A DNA stretch of 55,143 nucleotides from Erythrobacter sanguineus (GCA_945878845.1 CAMCUB010000024.1:1-55143); one strand, 5' to 3'; positions 1 to 8,726 are shown, counted from the first letter of the stretch. Numbers and translations: made by a program. The notes: generated by a model from the sequence alone, not told the origin.

Positions 1-329
1 GCAGCGTTTTCGAAGGTCAGGGCTTCGCGCTGGGCTTTTGCCGCCTGCTCCTCTGCCCTGTTTACCTCGATCGGGTCTGAGCCTGCAGCTATCAGCGCTC
101 TGGCCGCTTCCGCCCTAATACGCACGTCGGCGATACTGACATCAGGATATACCCCCAAGCCGCGATCGCGACGCTTGCCGGTAACGGGTGAGACATACCG
201 CAATATCCATTTGCCCCGGCCTCGTGCGCTGCCCGGCTCCAGCCGCAGTCCTGGCACCTTGCCGTGAGCTATGGGTCTATCGCCGGGTTTAAGGCTGCGC
301 GCCCGGACATCCGTGATCTGCTGTGACAT
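1..329 (-). CDS. Tyrosine-type integrase, N-terminal part (runs off window)
   Basis: Only the first 109 codons are inside the window; the catalytic domain lies off the left end. The protein starts MSQQITDVRARSLKPGDRP and continues with a basic strand reading GLRLEPGSARGRGKWILRY and a segment GLGVYPDVSIADVR. This layout is typical of the DUF4102/Arm-DNA-binding N-terminal domain of P4-like integrases, which is followed by a SAM-like core-binding domain and a tyrosine recombinase domain. Such enzymes integrate and excise genomic islands, commonly at tRNA genes. The gene points away from the housekeeping genes to its right, so the island, if one is present, probably extends to the left. The family call is good; intactness and activity cannot be judged. 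Confidence 0.85.
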   Translation of the reverse strand, partial: MSQQITDVRARSLKPGDRPIAHGKVPGLRLEPGSARGRGKWILRYVSPVTGKRRDRGLGVYPDVSIADVRIRAEAARALIAAGSDPIEVNRAEEQAAKAQREALTFENA

Positions 330-345
330 GCGAACCCCACGTTTG

Positions 346-365
346 GCCCCACATTCATGTGGGGC
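346..365. repeat. Perfect 9-bp inverted repeat upstream of the integrase start
   Basis: GCCCCACAT and ATGTGGGGC face each other across two bases, 17 bases upstream of the integrase start codon. It could be an operator for integrase control, an arm-type or excisionase binding site, or part of the attachment site. It is not followed by a T run on either strand, so a terminator is less likely. The function is inferred from position only. Confidence 0.55.
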
Positions 366-373
366 TGTGATGG

Positions 374-390
374 TACCGCATTGGGCGGTA
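374..390. repeat. Second short inverted repeat upstream of the integrase
   Basis: TACCGC and GCGGTA form 6-bp arms around a 5-base centre, eight bases beyond the 9-bp palindrome next to the integrase. The 169-base gap between the integrase and the sulfotransferase-like gene holds these two palindromes and no convincing gene or tRNA. It is the most likely place for an island boundary. Confidence 0.4.
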
Positions 391-498
391 TGGTCTAGCC
401 AAATCACGTGACAACGTATTTACAGATGCTTAGTGGAGATATGTGTCTTTCTGGACACGCATGGAACCTAATGAAGGCAGACACCCTGTCCGCCAGTC

Positions 499-1221
499 TC
501 ACAGCGCCTTTGCAAGCAGATGTTCGTAGTCTTCGCGGCACGCTGCTGCTGTGGCGGCGTAATCGCCTTCGAGTTCGGGGAGAGCGCCCGGCGGATTGTC
601 GAAGCCGGTCGAGGCATTCACCTTGTCATACCAGTGCTGGCCCCAGATCCCGTCATCCGGATGCGGCCCCTTCGGCCAGGACAGCATCGCCGGGGTCCAC
701 GCTATCCCCAGCGCGCTGCACAGCTTCTCGAGCATCCCCGCCGGATCGTGAACGAGGCGATCGGCATCGACGATTGGCGGCGTGACACCGGTGCGCTCCT
801 CGATCACGGCGACATAGCTGCGGATCGCGGCAAAGCCGAGCGCACGCGCCTCGCTCAACTCGTTCTTCGCGCGGTAGCTCGCAACGACGCGTTCGGGCGG
901 GCGGATCAGGAAGGCGTGGATGTGGTCGGGGAAATCGGCGATGTCGACCGGGCCGATCATATGATGCGGCATGTGCTTCTGATACCAGATCGATGCGCCG
1001 CCGGGCGCGTCGCCCGAAAGCATCTCGCGCACCCGCTGCCAGTCGCACTCCATTGACGCGATGGTTTCGGCCCCCATCGGATGGGGCTCGCCGCTGTCTT
1101 TCAGGAAGGCGCCGTAGAACGGCTCGTCGCTCACCGCGCAGTCGCCGCGGGCGGCGAAGCTGCGCATCATGGCGGTCGAGATGTTGCGCGGTCCCGACCA
1201 CATGGCGATCCGGACTGTCAC
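499..1221 (-). CDS. Sulfotransferase-like P-loop protein
   Basis: 240 residues. The N-terminal segment WSGPRNISTAMMRSF resembles the 5'-phosphosulfate-binding loop of sulfotransferases, and a later RPPERVVASYRAKNE segment resembles the 3'-phosphate-binding strand and helix. The acceptor is unknown. The start chosen is GTG at 1221, which overlaps the stop of the upstream aminotransferase as GTGA. The open frame continues further upstream but only with a non-conserved, aminotransferase-shadow sequence. It is the last gene of the six-gene pdhC-lpdA run, so it is probably translated by coupling to the aminotransferase. I recall similar genes sitting beside branched-chain aminotransferase-like genes in other bacteria, which suggests a shared but undefined pathway. 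Sulfuryl transfer itself is inferred. Confidence 0.75.
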   Translation of the reverse strand: MTVRIAMWSGPRNISTAMMRSFAARGDCAVSDEPFYGAFLKDSGEPHPMGAETIASMECDWQRVREMLSGDAPGGASIWYQKHMPHHMIGPVDIADFPDHIHAFLIRPPERVVASYRAKNELSEARALGFAAIRSYVAVIEERTGVTPPIVDADRLVHDPAGMLEKLCSALGIAWTPAMLSWPKGPHPDDGIWGQHWYDKVNASTGFDNPPGALPELEGDYAATAAACREDYEHLLAKAL

Positions 1222-2135
1222 GCGGCGGTGTCCCGTTCGAGCCGTGCAAGATAGAGCTTCTGGAGGCGTTCGACCATCGGCCCGCGCTCCGTCCCCAGCA
1301 TCCGCCCGTCGACCGTGCCTACCGGTGCAAGTCCAGCAAACGTCCCGGTGGTAAAGGCTTCTTCCGCGCCATAGACATCGGTGAGCGAGAAGTTGCGCTC
1401 GAACACCGGGATGCCCGCCTCGCGCGCGACTTCGATCACCAGCCCGCGGGTGATACCGTCGAGACAGTAGTCGCCGCTCGAGGTCCACACCTCGCCACCG
1501 CGCACGATGAAGAAGTGGGTCGAATTGCAGGTCGCGACAAAGCCGTGCGGATCGAGCATCAGCGCTTCGTCGGCGCCTGCCTGGATCGCCTGGATGCAGG
1601 CGGTGATGCAGTTCAGCTTGCTGTGACTGTTGAGCTTGGGGTCCTGCACATCGGGAAAGCCGCGCCGCACGTGCACCGTGAACAGGTTGAGCATCCGCGA
1701 GGCAGTCTCAGGTACCGGCTCCTTCCATTCGGGGATGATCACGATGGTCGCCGGCGAGATCACCACGCGCGGGTCCTGATAGGGGGTGGAGCGCAGACCG
1801 CGCGTCACCATCAGGCGGATGTGCACCCCGCTGCCTGTCATCCCGTTGGCCGCCAGCACCGCATAGAGCCGCTCGGTCAGGATCTCAGGACTGATCCCGA
1901 TATCCATCGCGATCGCTTTGGCCCCGCGATAGAGCCGCTGGAGATGCCGGTCGAGGAAGGCGATCCGGCCGCCGTGGACCCGCAGGCCTTCCCACACCCC
2001 GTCGCCCAGCATGAAGCCGCTGTCGAAGACCGAGACCATCGCCTCGGCGCGCGGGAAATGCGTGCCATTGATGTCGATGATGATCGCTGCGTTGCGATCA
2101 TCGGGGACGTAGTTGTGGGTGCCGGTGGTCGCCAT
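1218..2135 (-). CDS. Class IV PLP-dependent aminotransferase (branched-chain aminotransferase-like)
   Basis: 305 residues, the usual size of fold-type IV aminotransferases (BCAT, D-amino-acid aminotransferase, aminodeoxychorismate lyase). Features seen are the N-terminal FDSGFMLGDGVWEGLRV segment of the family, a lysine-rich segment DPKLNSHSKLN that should hold the PLP-binding lysine, the ADEALMLD strand, and a C-terminal TTGTFAGLAPV segment similar to the phosphate-binding loop. Substrate range cannot be read from sequence, so I do not assign ilvE. It starts three bases after the lpdA stop and overlaps the sulfotransferase-like gene, so the three are almost certainly co-transcribed. The placement behind lpdA might suggest a link to 2-oxo acid metabolism, but that is inference. 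Confidence 0.85.
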   Translation of the reverse strand: MATTGTHNYVPDDRNAAIIIDINGTHFPRAEAMVSVFDSGFMLGDGVWEGLRVHGGRIAFLDRHLQRLYRGAKAIAMDIGISPEILTERLYAVLAANGMTGSGVHIRLMVTRGLRSTPYQDPRVVISPATIVIIPEWKEPVPETASRMLNLFTVHVRRGFPDVQDPKLNSHSKLNCITACIQAIQAGADEALMLDPHGFVATCNSTHFFIVRGGEVWTSSGDYCLDGITRGLVIEVAREAGIPVFERNFSLTDVYGAEEAFTTGTFAGLAPVGTVDGRMLGTERGPMVERLQKLYLARLERDTAA

Positions 2136-2138
2136 GAC

Positions 2139-3548
2139 TCAGAAGTGCAGCGCCCGCCCATAAGCGTCGAGTACGCTTTCGTGCATCATCTCGCTGAGCG
2201 TGGGGTGCGGGAAGATGGTCTGCATCAGCTCGGCCTCGGTGGTCTCGAGCACCTTGCCGACGGTATAGCCCTGGATCAGCTCAGTCACTTCCGCGCCGAC
2301 CATGTGCGCTCCGAGCAGCTCGCCGGTCTTCGCATCGAACACGGTCTTCACGAAGCCCTCGACCTCGCCGAGCGCGATGGCCTTGCCGTTGCCGATGAAG
2401 GGGAAACTGCCGACCTTGACCTCGAAGCCCGCCTCTTTCGCCTTGGCTTCGGTGAGGCCGACCGAGGCGATCTGCGGGTGGCAATAGGTGCAGCCGGGGA
2501 TCGCGAGGCGGTTGAGCGGGTGCGGGTGGACGTCCTTGTTGCCCAGTTCCTTGGCGATCGCTTCGGCGCAGGTGACGCCCTCGTGGCTCGCCTTGTGCGC
2601 CAACCACGGGCCAGGGGTGCAGTCGCCGATCGCCCACAGGCCTGCCGACTTGGTGCGGCCATAGGGGTCGATCTGGATAAAGCCGCGGTCCATCTCGACC
2701 AGGCCGTCGAGCCCGATGTCTGCCGTGTTGGGCACGATGCCGATGGCGACGATCACATGGGTGAACTCGCTCGTCGAGCTCGCGCCCGCCTTGTCCTTGA
2801 TGGTCGCAGTGATGCCGCTGTCCGAGACCTTCAGCGCCTCCACGCCGGCGCCGGTCTGGATCGTGATGCCCTGCTTCTTCAGCGACTTTTCGAGGAAGGT
2901 TGAGACGTCGGCGTCCTCCACCGGCACGATCCGGTCGAGCATTTCGACCACGGTCACCTCGCTGCCGAGATCATTGTAGAAGCTCGCGAATTCGATCCCG
3001 ATGGCGCCCGATCCGATCACCAGCAGCTTCTTGGGCAGCTCGCCCGGGGTCATGGCGTGGCGATAGGTCCACACGCGCTTGCCGTCAGCGGGCGCGAAGG
3101 GCAGGTCGCGGGCGCGCGCACCGGTGGCGACGATGACGTGCTTGGCGGTCAGGGCCTCCTCGCCCTTGTCGCTCTTCACGGTGAGGCTGGTCGGCCCGGT
3201 CAGACGCCCCTCGCCCATGTGCACCGTGATCTTGTTCTTCTTCATCAGATGCGTGACGCCCTGATTGAGCTGCTTGGCCACCCCGCGGCTGCGCTTGACG
3301 ATCGCCGCCAGATCCGCCTCGATCCCTTGCGCGACGAGGCCGTAGTCGCCCGCGTGCTGGATATAGTGGTAGATCTCGGCCGAGCGCAGCATCGCCTTGG
3401 TTGGGATGCACCCCCAGTTGAGGCAGATGCCACCAAGGTTCTCGCGTTCCACGATCGCGGTCTTGAGCCCGAGCTGCGCGCAGCGAATCGCCGCGACATA
3501 GCCGCCGGGGCCGGAGCCCAATACGATCACGTCATATTCAGTAGCCAT
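2139..3548 (-). CDS. lpdA: Dihydrolipoyl dehydrogenase (E3)
   Basis: 469 residues, full length for E3 of 2-oxo acid dehydrogenase complexes, which reoxidises the dihydrolipoyl arm of E2 and reduces NAD+. The N-terminus has the FAD-binding GSGPGG loop. The redox disulfide is in GGICLNWGCIPTKA, a second dinucleotide loop GSGAIGIEF binds NAD, and the C-terminal FPHPTLSEMMHE carries the catalytic His-Glu pair. The start is ATG at 3548, giving the standard MATEYDVIVLGSG beginning; the longer open frame upstream overlaps the thioesterase gene and is not conserved. It lies in the same run as pdhC, two genes downstream, consistent with service to pyruvate dehydrogenase. E1 genes are not in this window. 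Confidence 0.97.
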   Translation of the reverse strand: MATEYDVIVLGSGPGGYVAAIRCAQLGLKTAIVERENLGGICLNWGCIPTKAMLRSAEIYHYIQHAGDYGLVAQGIEADLAAIVKRSRGVAKQLNQGVTHLMKKNKITVHMGEGRLTGPTSLTVKSDKGEEALTAKHVIVATGARARDLPFAPADGKRVWTYRHAMTPGELPKKLLVIGSGAIGIEFASFYNDLGSEVTVVEMLDRIVPVEDADVSTFLEKSLKKQGITIQTGAGVEALKVSDSGITATIKDKAGASSTSEFTHVIVAIGIVPNTADIGLDGLVEMDRGFIQIDPYGRTKSAGLWAIGDCTPGPWLAHKASHEGVTCAEAIAKELGNKDVHPHPLNRLAIPGCTYCHPQIASVGLTEAKAKEAGFEVKVGSFPFIGNGKAIALGEVEGFVKTVFDAKTGELLGAHMVGAEVTELIQGYTVGKVLETTEAELMQTIFPHPTLSEMMHESVLDAYGRALHF

Positions 3549-3550
3549 GG

Positions 3551-3949
3551 TCAGTCTTCCTTGGGGAGGAGCAATTGGAGATTGGCGGCGATGGCGCGGG
3601 GACGGCCGTCTTCGCCGATGAGGACGAATTTGAAGGTGCCTTGCGCGACCTTGGTGGTGGCCTCGCCATTGCGCTCGCGGGCGACAGCCTCGGCGGCGAT
3701 GGTCAGCGAGGTGGTGCCGGTGGCGAGAAGATCGCAATAGACGCTGAGCTCGTCCCCCACCGCCATCGCGCCGGGAAAGGCGAAGTCGGTCGCCGAAACA
3801 ACCACGGCCTTGCCCTGCCCCACACGGCTCGCAAGGCTCCCCGCACCCAGCGCCATTTGCGCCATCAGCCACCCGCCGAACACCCCGCCATAGGGGTTGG
3901 TGTCGGCGGGCATGGCGGTGACGCGGATCTGGGGGGTGCGATCAATCAT
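3551..3949 (-). CDS. Hotdog-fold acyl-CoA thioesterase
   Basis: 132 residues. The start MIDRTPQIRVTAMPADTN followed by YGGVFGGWLMAQM matches the N-terminal strand and core helix of hotdog thioesterases of the YciA/acyl-CoA thioesterase type, which hydrolyse acyl-CoA to free acid and CoA. The usual acidic residue in the central helix is not obvious, so substrate and activity are uncertain. It begins inside the last codons of the upstream membrane protein gene (8-base overlap) and ends two bases before lpdA. It is therefore locked into the pdhC-lpdA transcription unit, where it could release acids from CoA esters made by the complex (inference). Confidence 0.8.
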   Translation of the reverse strand: MIDRTPQIRVTAMPADTNPYGGVFGGWLMAQMALGAGSLASRVGQGKAVVVSATDFAFPGAMAVGDELSVYCDLLATGTTSLTIAAEAVARERNGEATTKVAQGTFKFVLIGEDGRPRAIAANLQLLLPKED

Positions 3950-4370
3950 AGGCCGACTTCCAGCCGAAGTGCCACACGGCCAACATCATGCCGGCATTGC
4001 ACGCCGCAGCCAGCACCATCGCGAAAAGCGTTCGCGGGCCCAGCGGTCCGCCTCCGATCTGTGCCGTGCCGCGCGCGACGAAGTCGACGATCCCGATCAG
4101 CAAGACTCCGGCCACCAGGCCCACCGCGATGTGGAAAGCCGTTCCCGTAAGATCGCCTCCCAACCAGCGCACCAGACCGCGCGCGGTGACGTTGGCGATC
4201 ACCGTGGGTATCCAGAGCATCAGGGCGCCGACAATGAGCGGCCCGATGAGCCGCGAAAGGTTGACGCCGACAAGCCAATTGTTGCTCGCGGCGACCAATG
4301 GCAGCGCCATGAACGGGCTGGCATAGATCGCCGCCACGACCGTTTGGCCGAAGCTGATCCGTTCGATCAT
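3942..4370 (-). CDS. Small integral membrane protein, DUF1761-like
   Basis: 142 residues with four predicted membrane segments, the first around TVVAAIYASPFMALPLVA and the last in the alanine/methionine-rich C-terminus. The overall pattern recalls DUF1761-type proteins, but I recognise no functional motif. The start ATG at 4370 has GGAG seven bases upstream; an in-frame ATG at 4397 is possible but lacks that spacing. It lies between pdhC and the thioesterase, 31 bases after the pdhC stop, and overlaps the thioesterase start by 8 bases. Function unknown; co-expression with the pyruvate dehydrogenase genes is the only context. Confidence 0.7.
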   Translation of the reverse strand: MIERISFGQTVVAAIYASPFMALPLVAASNNWLVGVNLSRLIGPLIVGALMLWIPTVIANVTARGLVRWLGGDLTGTAFHIAVGLVAGVLLIGIVDFVARGTAQIGGGPLGPRTLFAMVLAAACNAGMMLAVWHFGWKSAYD

Positions 4371-4401
4371 GCAGCGGCTCCGAACGTACCACTCCAAGCC
4401 A

Positions 4402-5823
4402 TCACACCACCAGCCCCATCGGGTTCTCGCACAGCTGCTTGATCGCCTCCATCAGCTGCGCGCCGTCTGCGCCGTCGATGGCGCGGTGGTCGAAGCTGCC
4501 CGAGGCGTGGAGCACGGTCGCTACCTCGATTGCACCGTTCACCACGTAGGGCGCCTGCTGCCCCGCCCCGACCGCGAGGATCATGCCCTGCGGCGGGTTG
4601 ATCACCGCGTCGAACTGCTTGATCCCGAACATGCCGAGGTTCGAGAGGCTCGCGGTGCCGCCCTGGTATTCGTGCGGCATCAGCTTGCCATCACGCGCCT
4701 TGCCCGCGAGCGTCTTCATCTCGGTGGAGATCGCGGCGAGGCCCTTGGTGTCGGCTTGGGTGATGACCGGCGTGATGAGGCCCGAAGGCGCGGCCACCGC
4801 CACCGAGATATCGGCGCGGCTGTACCGGCGCAGCGTGTCGCCGTGGTAGCTGACATTGCACTGCGGCACGCGGATCAGCGCGCGGGCGAGCGCCTTGATG
4901 AGCAGGTCGTTGACCGACAGCTTCACGCCGTCGGGTTCCAGCGACTTGTTGAGCTGCGCGCGCAGCTCCAGCAGCGGGTCGAGCCGGATGTCGATCGTGA
5001 GATAGAAATGCGGGACGGTCTGCTTGCTCTCGGTGAGGCGGCGAGCGATGACCTTGCGCACGCCGGAGAGTTTTTCTTCCGCGAAGGGCGCGCCGCCTTC
5101 GATGGCAGGCGTCGGAGCCGGGCTCGCGGCGGGAGCAGGTGCGCTCGCCGCAGGGGCCGGGGCCGAAGCAGCCGCGACGGCGGTCGGCGTGAAGGTCTCG
5201 ACGTCTTCCTTGACGATCCGGCCATTGGGGCCGGTGCCCTTGACGAGGGCCAGATCGATGCCCTTGTCCGCCGCGATCCGCTTGGCGAGCGGCGAGGCGA
5301 TGATGCGCTCGCCCGAAGCTGCGGTTGCGGCAGAGGCCGGAGCAGGCGCGGGGGGTGCCGCGGGTGCTGGCGCAGGAGCGCCGCCGCCTTTGGCGATTGC
5401 AGCTTCGACGTCCTCCTTGGTGATCTTGCCCTTGGGGCCGGTGCCGGTGACGCCGGCAAGGTCGATCCCGGCCTGTTCGGCCATCTTCTTGGCGGTCGGG
5501 GTCGCGGCCGGGCCATCGGCGACGGGTGCCTCAGCGGGGGCAACGGCAGCCGCAGGCGCAGTAGCCGGCGCCGACTCCTCGCCCTCGACCGCCAGCCGCG
5601 CGATCACCGCGCCGACCTTCACGCCCTCGGTGCCCGCTTCGATCAGGATCTCGGTGATCACGCCTTCATCGACCGCCTCGAACTCCATCGTCGCCTTGTC
5701 GGTCTCGATCTCGGCCATCACGTCGCCCGAGGCGACTGTGTCGCCCACCTTGACCAGCCATTTGGCGAGCGTGCCCTCTTCCATGGTGGGCGACAAAGCC
5801 GGCATCTTGATGTCGAGGGCCAT
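4402..5823 (-). CDS. pdhC: Pyruvate dehydrogenase E2, dihydrolipoyl acetyltransferase, with two E3-binding domains
   Basis: 473 residues. Order seen: one lipoyl domain (1-78, lipoyl Lys43 in [10 protein letters not shown]), an Ala/Pro linker, a peripheral subunit-binding domain (about 108-145, ending [14 protein letters not shown]), a second Ala/Pro linker, a second subunit-binding domain (about 176-211, ending [14 protein letters not shown]), a third linker and the acyltransferase domain (about 247-473) with HRAIDG at 446-451 as active site. E2 transfers the acetyl group from lipoamide to CoA and forms the core of the complex. The family normally has one subunit-binding domain, so the doubling is unusual. 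The start ATG 5823 gives the canonical [17 protein letters not shown]. First gene of the six-gene minus-strand run. Confidence 0.95.
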   Translation of the reverse strand: MALDIKMPALSPTMEEGTLAKWLVKVGDTVASGDVMAEIETDKATMEFEAVDEGVITEILIEAGTEGVKVGAVIARLAVEGEESAPATAPAAAVAPAEAPVADGPAATPTAKKMAEQAGIDLAGVTGTGPKGKITKEDVEAAIAKGGGAPAPAPAAPPAPAPASAATAASGERIIASPLAKRIAADKGIDLALVKGTGPNGRIVKEDVETFTPTAVAAASAPAPAASAPAPAASPAPTPAIEGGAPFAEEKLSGVRKVIARRLTESKQTVPHFYLTIDIRLDPLLELRAQLNKSLEPDGVKLSVNDLLIKALARALIRVPQCNVSYHGDTLRRYSRADISVAVAAPSGLITPVITQADTKGLAAISTEMKTLAGKARDGKLMPHEYQGGTASLSNLGMFGIKQFDAVINPPQGMILAVGAGQQAPYVVNGAIEVATVLHASGSFDHRAIDGADGAQLMEAIKQLCENPMGLVV

Positions 5824-5972
5824 GATCCGCTGTAACTCCCGTATACGATCCTTGGCGCTGTCTCTGGCCAATTCCCTAACGTCGGGCAAGGCCCCGAATC
5901 GTCAGGACATGCGCGGGACTTGCCATTCCATACGAATGCAATGATACCCCGCTCCCATAACGGGGCGAGACG

Positions 5973-6425
5973 ATGCGCACATTTCTGGTCATCATCGACG
6001 AGAGCGAAGAGGCGACCGCGGCGCTGCGCTATGCCGCGCGGCGGGCCGTGGCGGTGGGCGGCGCGGTGCACCTTCTGGCGCTGGTACCGCAGCAGAGTTT
6101 CAGCGCTTTCGGCGCAGTGCAGGCGACGATCGAGGCCGAGGCGCGTGACCTGGCCGAGATGCTCGCGCACGGGGTCGCGGGCAATCTGCTCGCCGAAAGC
6201 GGGATTATGCCGACCATCTCGGTCAAGATCGGTCAGGGCCAGAAGATCGTCAGCGAATTCCTTACCGAGCATCCCGAGGTTGGGGCACTGGTGCTGGGTG
6301 CGGCCAAGGGTGCAAACCCCGGCCCGCTAGTGACGCACTTCTCGGGCGCGGCAGGGAGCCTGCCCTGCCCGCTCTACATCATCCCTCCCGATTACGACGA
6401 GACCAAGAGTGACCACACGGTCTAG
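5973..6425 (+). CDS. Universal stress protein family (UspA-like)
   Basis: 150 residues, the size of a single UspA domain. It opens with MRTFLVIIDESEEATAALRY, the first strand plus acidic turn and helix of the family. It ends with the strand VGALVLGAAKGANPG followed by a segment leading to CPLYIIP. The ATP-binding GxxG-x9-G(S/T) signature is only approximate, so nucleotide binding is uncertain. Such proteins are cytoplasmic stress modulators. It is divergent from pdhC across a 149-base region with promoters for both, in which I see no clear operator. A GC-rich stem with a CCCCG arm lies just before the start. Confidence 0.85.
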   Translation: MRTFLVIIDESEEATAALRYAARRAVAVGGAVHLLALVPQQSFSAFGAVQATIEAEARDLAEMLAHGVAGNLLAESGIMPTISVKIGQGQKIVSEFLTEHPEVGALVLGAAKGANPGPLVTHFSGAAGSLPCPLYIIPPDYDETKSDHTV

Positions 6426-6428
6426 GGG

Positions 6429-8726
6429 CTACTTTTTGCGGCCCTGATGGCGGATATTGCCGGGCCGCCCACGCTGGCCGACCATGAACTTGCCCGCCTT
6501 TCTCGGTCCGCCGGGGCCGCGCTTGCGGTCGTCGGGACGCGTGCCGCGTGCTTCGATTGCGTTCGCATCGGCATCAGGCAGCACGAACTTGAGCGCGCCG
6601 GTGAGCGGATTGGCTTCGGCCAGCTTCAGCTTCAGCCGGTCGCCGCTGGCAAAGCTTGTCCCGCTGTCGGTGCCGACCAAGGCCTGCGCGGCCTCGTCAT
6701 GGCGGAAATATTCGCCGCCGAGGGTCGAGATCGGCACGAGGCCATCCCCGCCGAGGCCGACGATGGTGGCGAAGAAGCCGAAGGCCTGCACACCGGTGAT
6801 GCGCGTGTCGAACACCTCGCCGACGCGCGCGGAAAGCCAAGCGGCGACATAGCGGTCGATGGTGTCGCGCTCGGCCTCCATCGCGCGCCGCTCGGTCTGG
6901 CTGATCGCATCGGAGACCTGCTGGAGTGAGGCACGGTCGCGGTCCGATAGCCCGGATGTGGCGGGCATCGATCCCGGCGGTGCGGGCTGCTCAAGCTTGT
7001 AGGCATCAACCAGCGCGCGGTGCACCAAGAGGTCGGAATAGCGGCGGATCGGCGAGGTGAAGTGGGCGTATGACCCGAGGCTCAGACCGAAGTGCCCGGC
7101 ATTGGCGGGGCCGTAATAGGCCTGCGTCTGGCTGCGCAGCACCGCCTCCATCACAAGTGCCTTTTCCGCCTCGTCGGTAACGTCCTTGAGCATCCGGTTG
7201 AACAGGCCGGGGGTAACGACCTGTCCCAGCGCCAGCTTCTTTCCCATCGTCGCGAGGTAATCGCGCAGGGCAATCAGCTTCTCGCGGCTTGGCGGCTCGT
7301 GGATGCGATAAACCACCGGGGCGGTCTTCGCCTCCAGCGCTTTGGCCGCCGCGACGTTGGCGGCGATCATGAAATCCTCGACCACGCGGTGCGCGTCGAG
7401 CCGCTCGCGGATCGCGATCTCGGCGATCTCGCCCTTTTCATTGAGCACCACGCGGCGTTCGGGCAGTTCCAGCGCCAGCGGGTCACGCGCGTCGCGGGCA
7501 GCGGCGAGCGCGCGCCATGCGTCCCACAGGTTGGCGAGGTATTCGGGCGGAGCGCCGCTATCGACCGCCTTCTGCGCGTCCTCATAGGCGATGTTGTGCG
7601 CGATCCGCACCAGCGCGCGGGTGAAGCGGAAGCTCGACACCTTGCCATCGGCGTTGATGTGCAGGTGGCAGGCCATCGCCGCGCGGTCTTCGCCCTCCTT
7701 GAGCGAGCACACGTCGGCGCTCAGCACCTCGGGCAGCATCGGCACCACGCGGTCGGGGAAATAGACCGAGTTGCCGCGCTTCCTCGCCTCGCGGTCGAGG
7801 GCGGAGCCGGGGCGGACGTAGAAGCTGACGTCGGCGATGGCGACGAGCGCGTTGAACCCGCCCTGCCCGTCAGGTTCGGCCCAGATCGCATCGTCGTGAT
7901 CGCGCGCGTCGGCGGGGTCGATGGCGACAATCGGCAGATGCCGCAGATCCTCGCGGGTCTTTTCGGACAGTTTGAGCTTGGCCGCGCGGGGGGCTTCTTC
8001 CAGCACCTCCTCGGGGAAGATGTGCGGGATGCCGTGCTTGGCGATGGCGATAATGCTGAAGCTGCGCGGCGCGAGCGGATCGCCGATCACTTCGACGACC
8101 TTCACACCGGCGCGGTCCGAGCGGCCCACGCGCTCGGCGATCACCAGCTGGCCCGCCTCCGCTTCGCCCACATCGGCGATGGGCGCAGATTGACGCACGC
8201 GCTTGTCGACCGGTGCGAGCCACGCCTTGCCGGTCTTGTCGAACTCGACCACCCCCATCAGCCCCTCGGTGCGCGAGGGCAGTTTTTTCATCACATGCGC
8301 ACGCAGGCCCGTTTCGGTCTCCTCGGTGCGGGCGAGCACCCGGTCGCCGCGCTTCAAGGAAGGCGGGCGCTTGACGCCGGGCTTCGGGCGCGGCTCGCGG
8401 ATGGTGAGGCGCGGCGCTTTGCCCGGGGCTTCGGGGTCCCAATTGTCGGGCTCGGCGATGAGGTCACCGTCTTCGATGGCGACGATCTTCAGCGTCGTCA
8501 CCTTGGGCACCCCGCCCATGCGGTGGAAGGCGCTCTTCTTGCCGTCGATCAGGCCTTCCTCGGCCATGTCCTTGAGCAGGGCTTTGAGCTTGATCTTCTC
8601 TTGCCCCTTGAGGCCGAACGCCTTGGCAATCTCGCGCTTGCCGGCGGGAATGTCGGACGACTGGATGAAGTCGAGGACTTGCGCGGGGGTCGGCATCCCC
8701 TGGGGGAGCTTGAGAGGTTTGGGCAT
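6429..8726 (-). CDS. rnr: Ribonuclease R (3'-5' exoribonuclease)
   Basis: 765 residues. An N-terminal helix-turn-helix-like region (about 1-70) is followed by cold-shock/OB domains. The RNB catalytic domain starts near DPADARDHDDAIWA, whose aspartates bind the catalytic Mg2+, and continues through the GNSVYFPDRVVPMLPE and YAHFTSPIRRYSDL motifs. An S1 domain comes near residue 650, and the tail is rich in Lys, Arg and Gly. RNase R degrades structured RNA and helps rRNA and tmRNA processing. Its stop lies three bases from the converging usp stop. The gene stands alone on its strand, with a palindromic repeat upstream. Confidence 0.97.
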   Translation of the reverse strand: MPKPLKLPQGMPTPAQVLDFIQSSDIPAGKREIAKAFGLKGQEKIKLKALLKDMAEEGLIDGKKSAFHRMGGVPKVTTLKIVAIEDGDLIAEPDNWDPEAPGKAPRLTIREPRPKPGVKRPPSLKRGDRVLARTEETETGLRAHVMKKLPSRTEGLMGVVEFDKTGKAWLAPVDKRVRQSAPIADVGEAEAGQLVIAERVGRSDRAGVKVVEVIGDPLAPRSFSIIAIAKHGIPHIFPEEVLEEAPRAAKLKLSEKTREDLRHLPIVAIDPADARDHDDAIWAEPDGQGGFNALVAIADVSFYVRPGSALDREARKRGNSVYFPDRVVPMLPEVLSADVCSLKEGEDRAAMACHLHINADGKVSSFRFTRALVRIAHNIAYEDAQKAVDSGAPPEYLANLWDAWRALAAARDARDPLALELPERRVVLNEKGEIAEIAIRERLDAHRVVEDFMIAANVAAAKALEAKTAPVVYRIHEPPSREKLIALRDYLATMGKKLALGQVVTPGLFNRMLKDVTDEAEKALVMEAVLRSQTQAYYGPANAGHFGLSLGSYAHFTSPIRRYSDLLVHRALVDAYKLEQPAPPGSMPATSGLSDRDRASLQQVSDAISQTERRAMEAERDTIDRYVAAWLSARVGEVFDTRITGVQAFGFFATIVGLGGDGLVPISTLGGEYFRHDEAAQALVGTDSGTSFASGDRLKLKLAEANPLTGALKFVLPDADANAIEARGTRPDDRKRGPGGPRKAGKFMVGQRGRPGNIRHQGRKK

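Noticed and set aside
408..785. 125-codon plus-strand open frame beginning in the integrase gap
   Set aside because: Mostly antisense to the sulfotransferase-like gene, with low-complexity Arg/Ser composition.
993..2903. 636-codon open frame on the plus strand opposite lpdA and the aminotransferase
   Set aside because: Arg/His/Ala-rich, antisense to well-supported genes, no domain; a GC-codon shadow.
4369..5835. 488-codon plus-strand open frame opposite pdhC
   Set aside because: Composition mirrors the Ala/Pro linkers and catalytic domain of pdhC; no start context or family.
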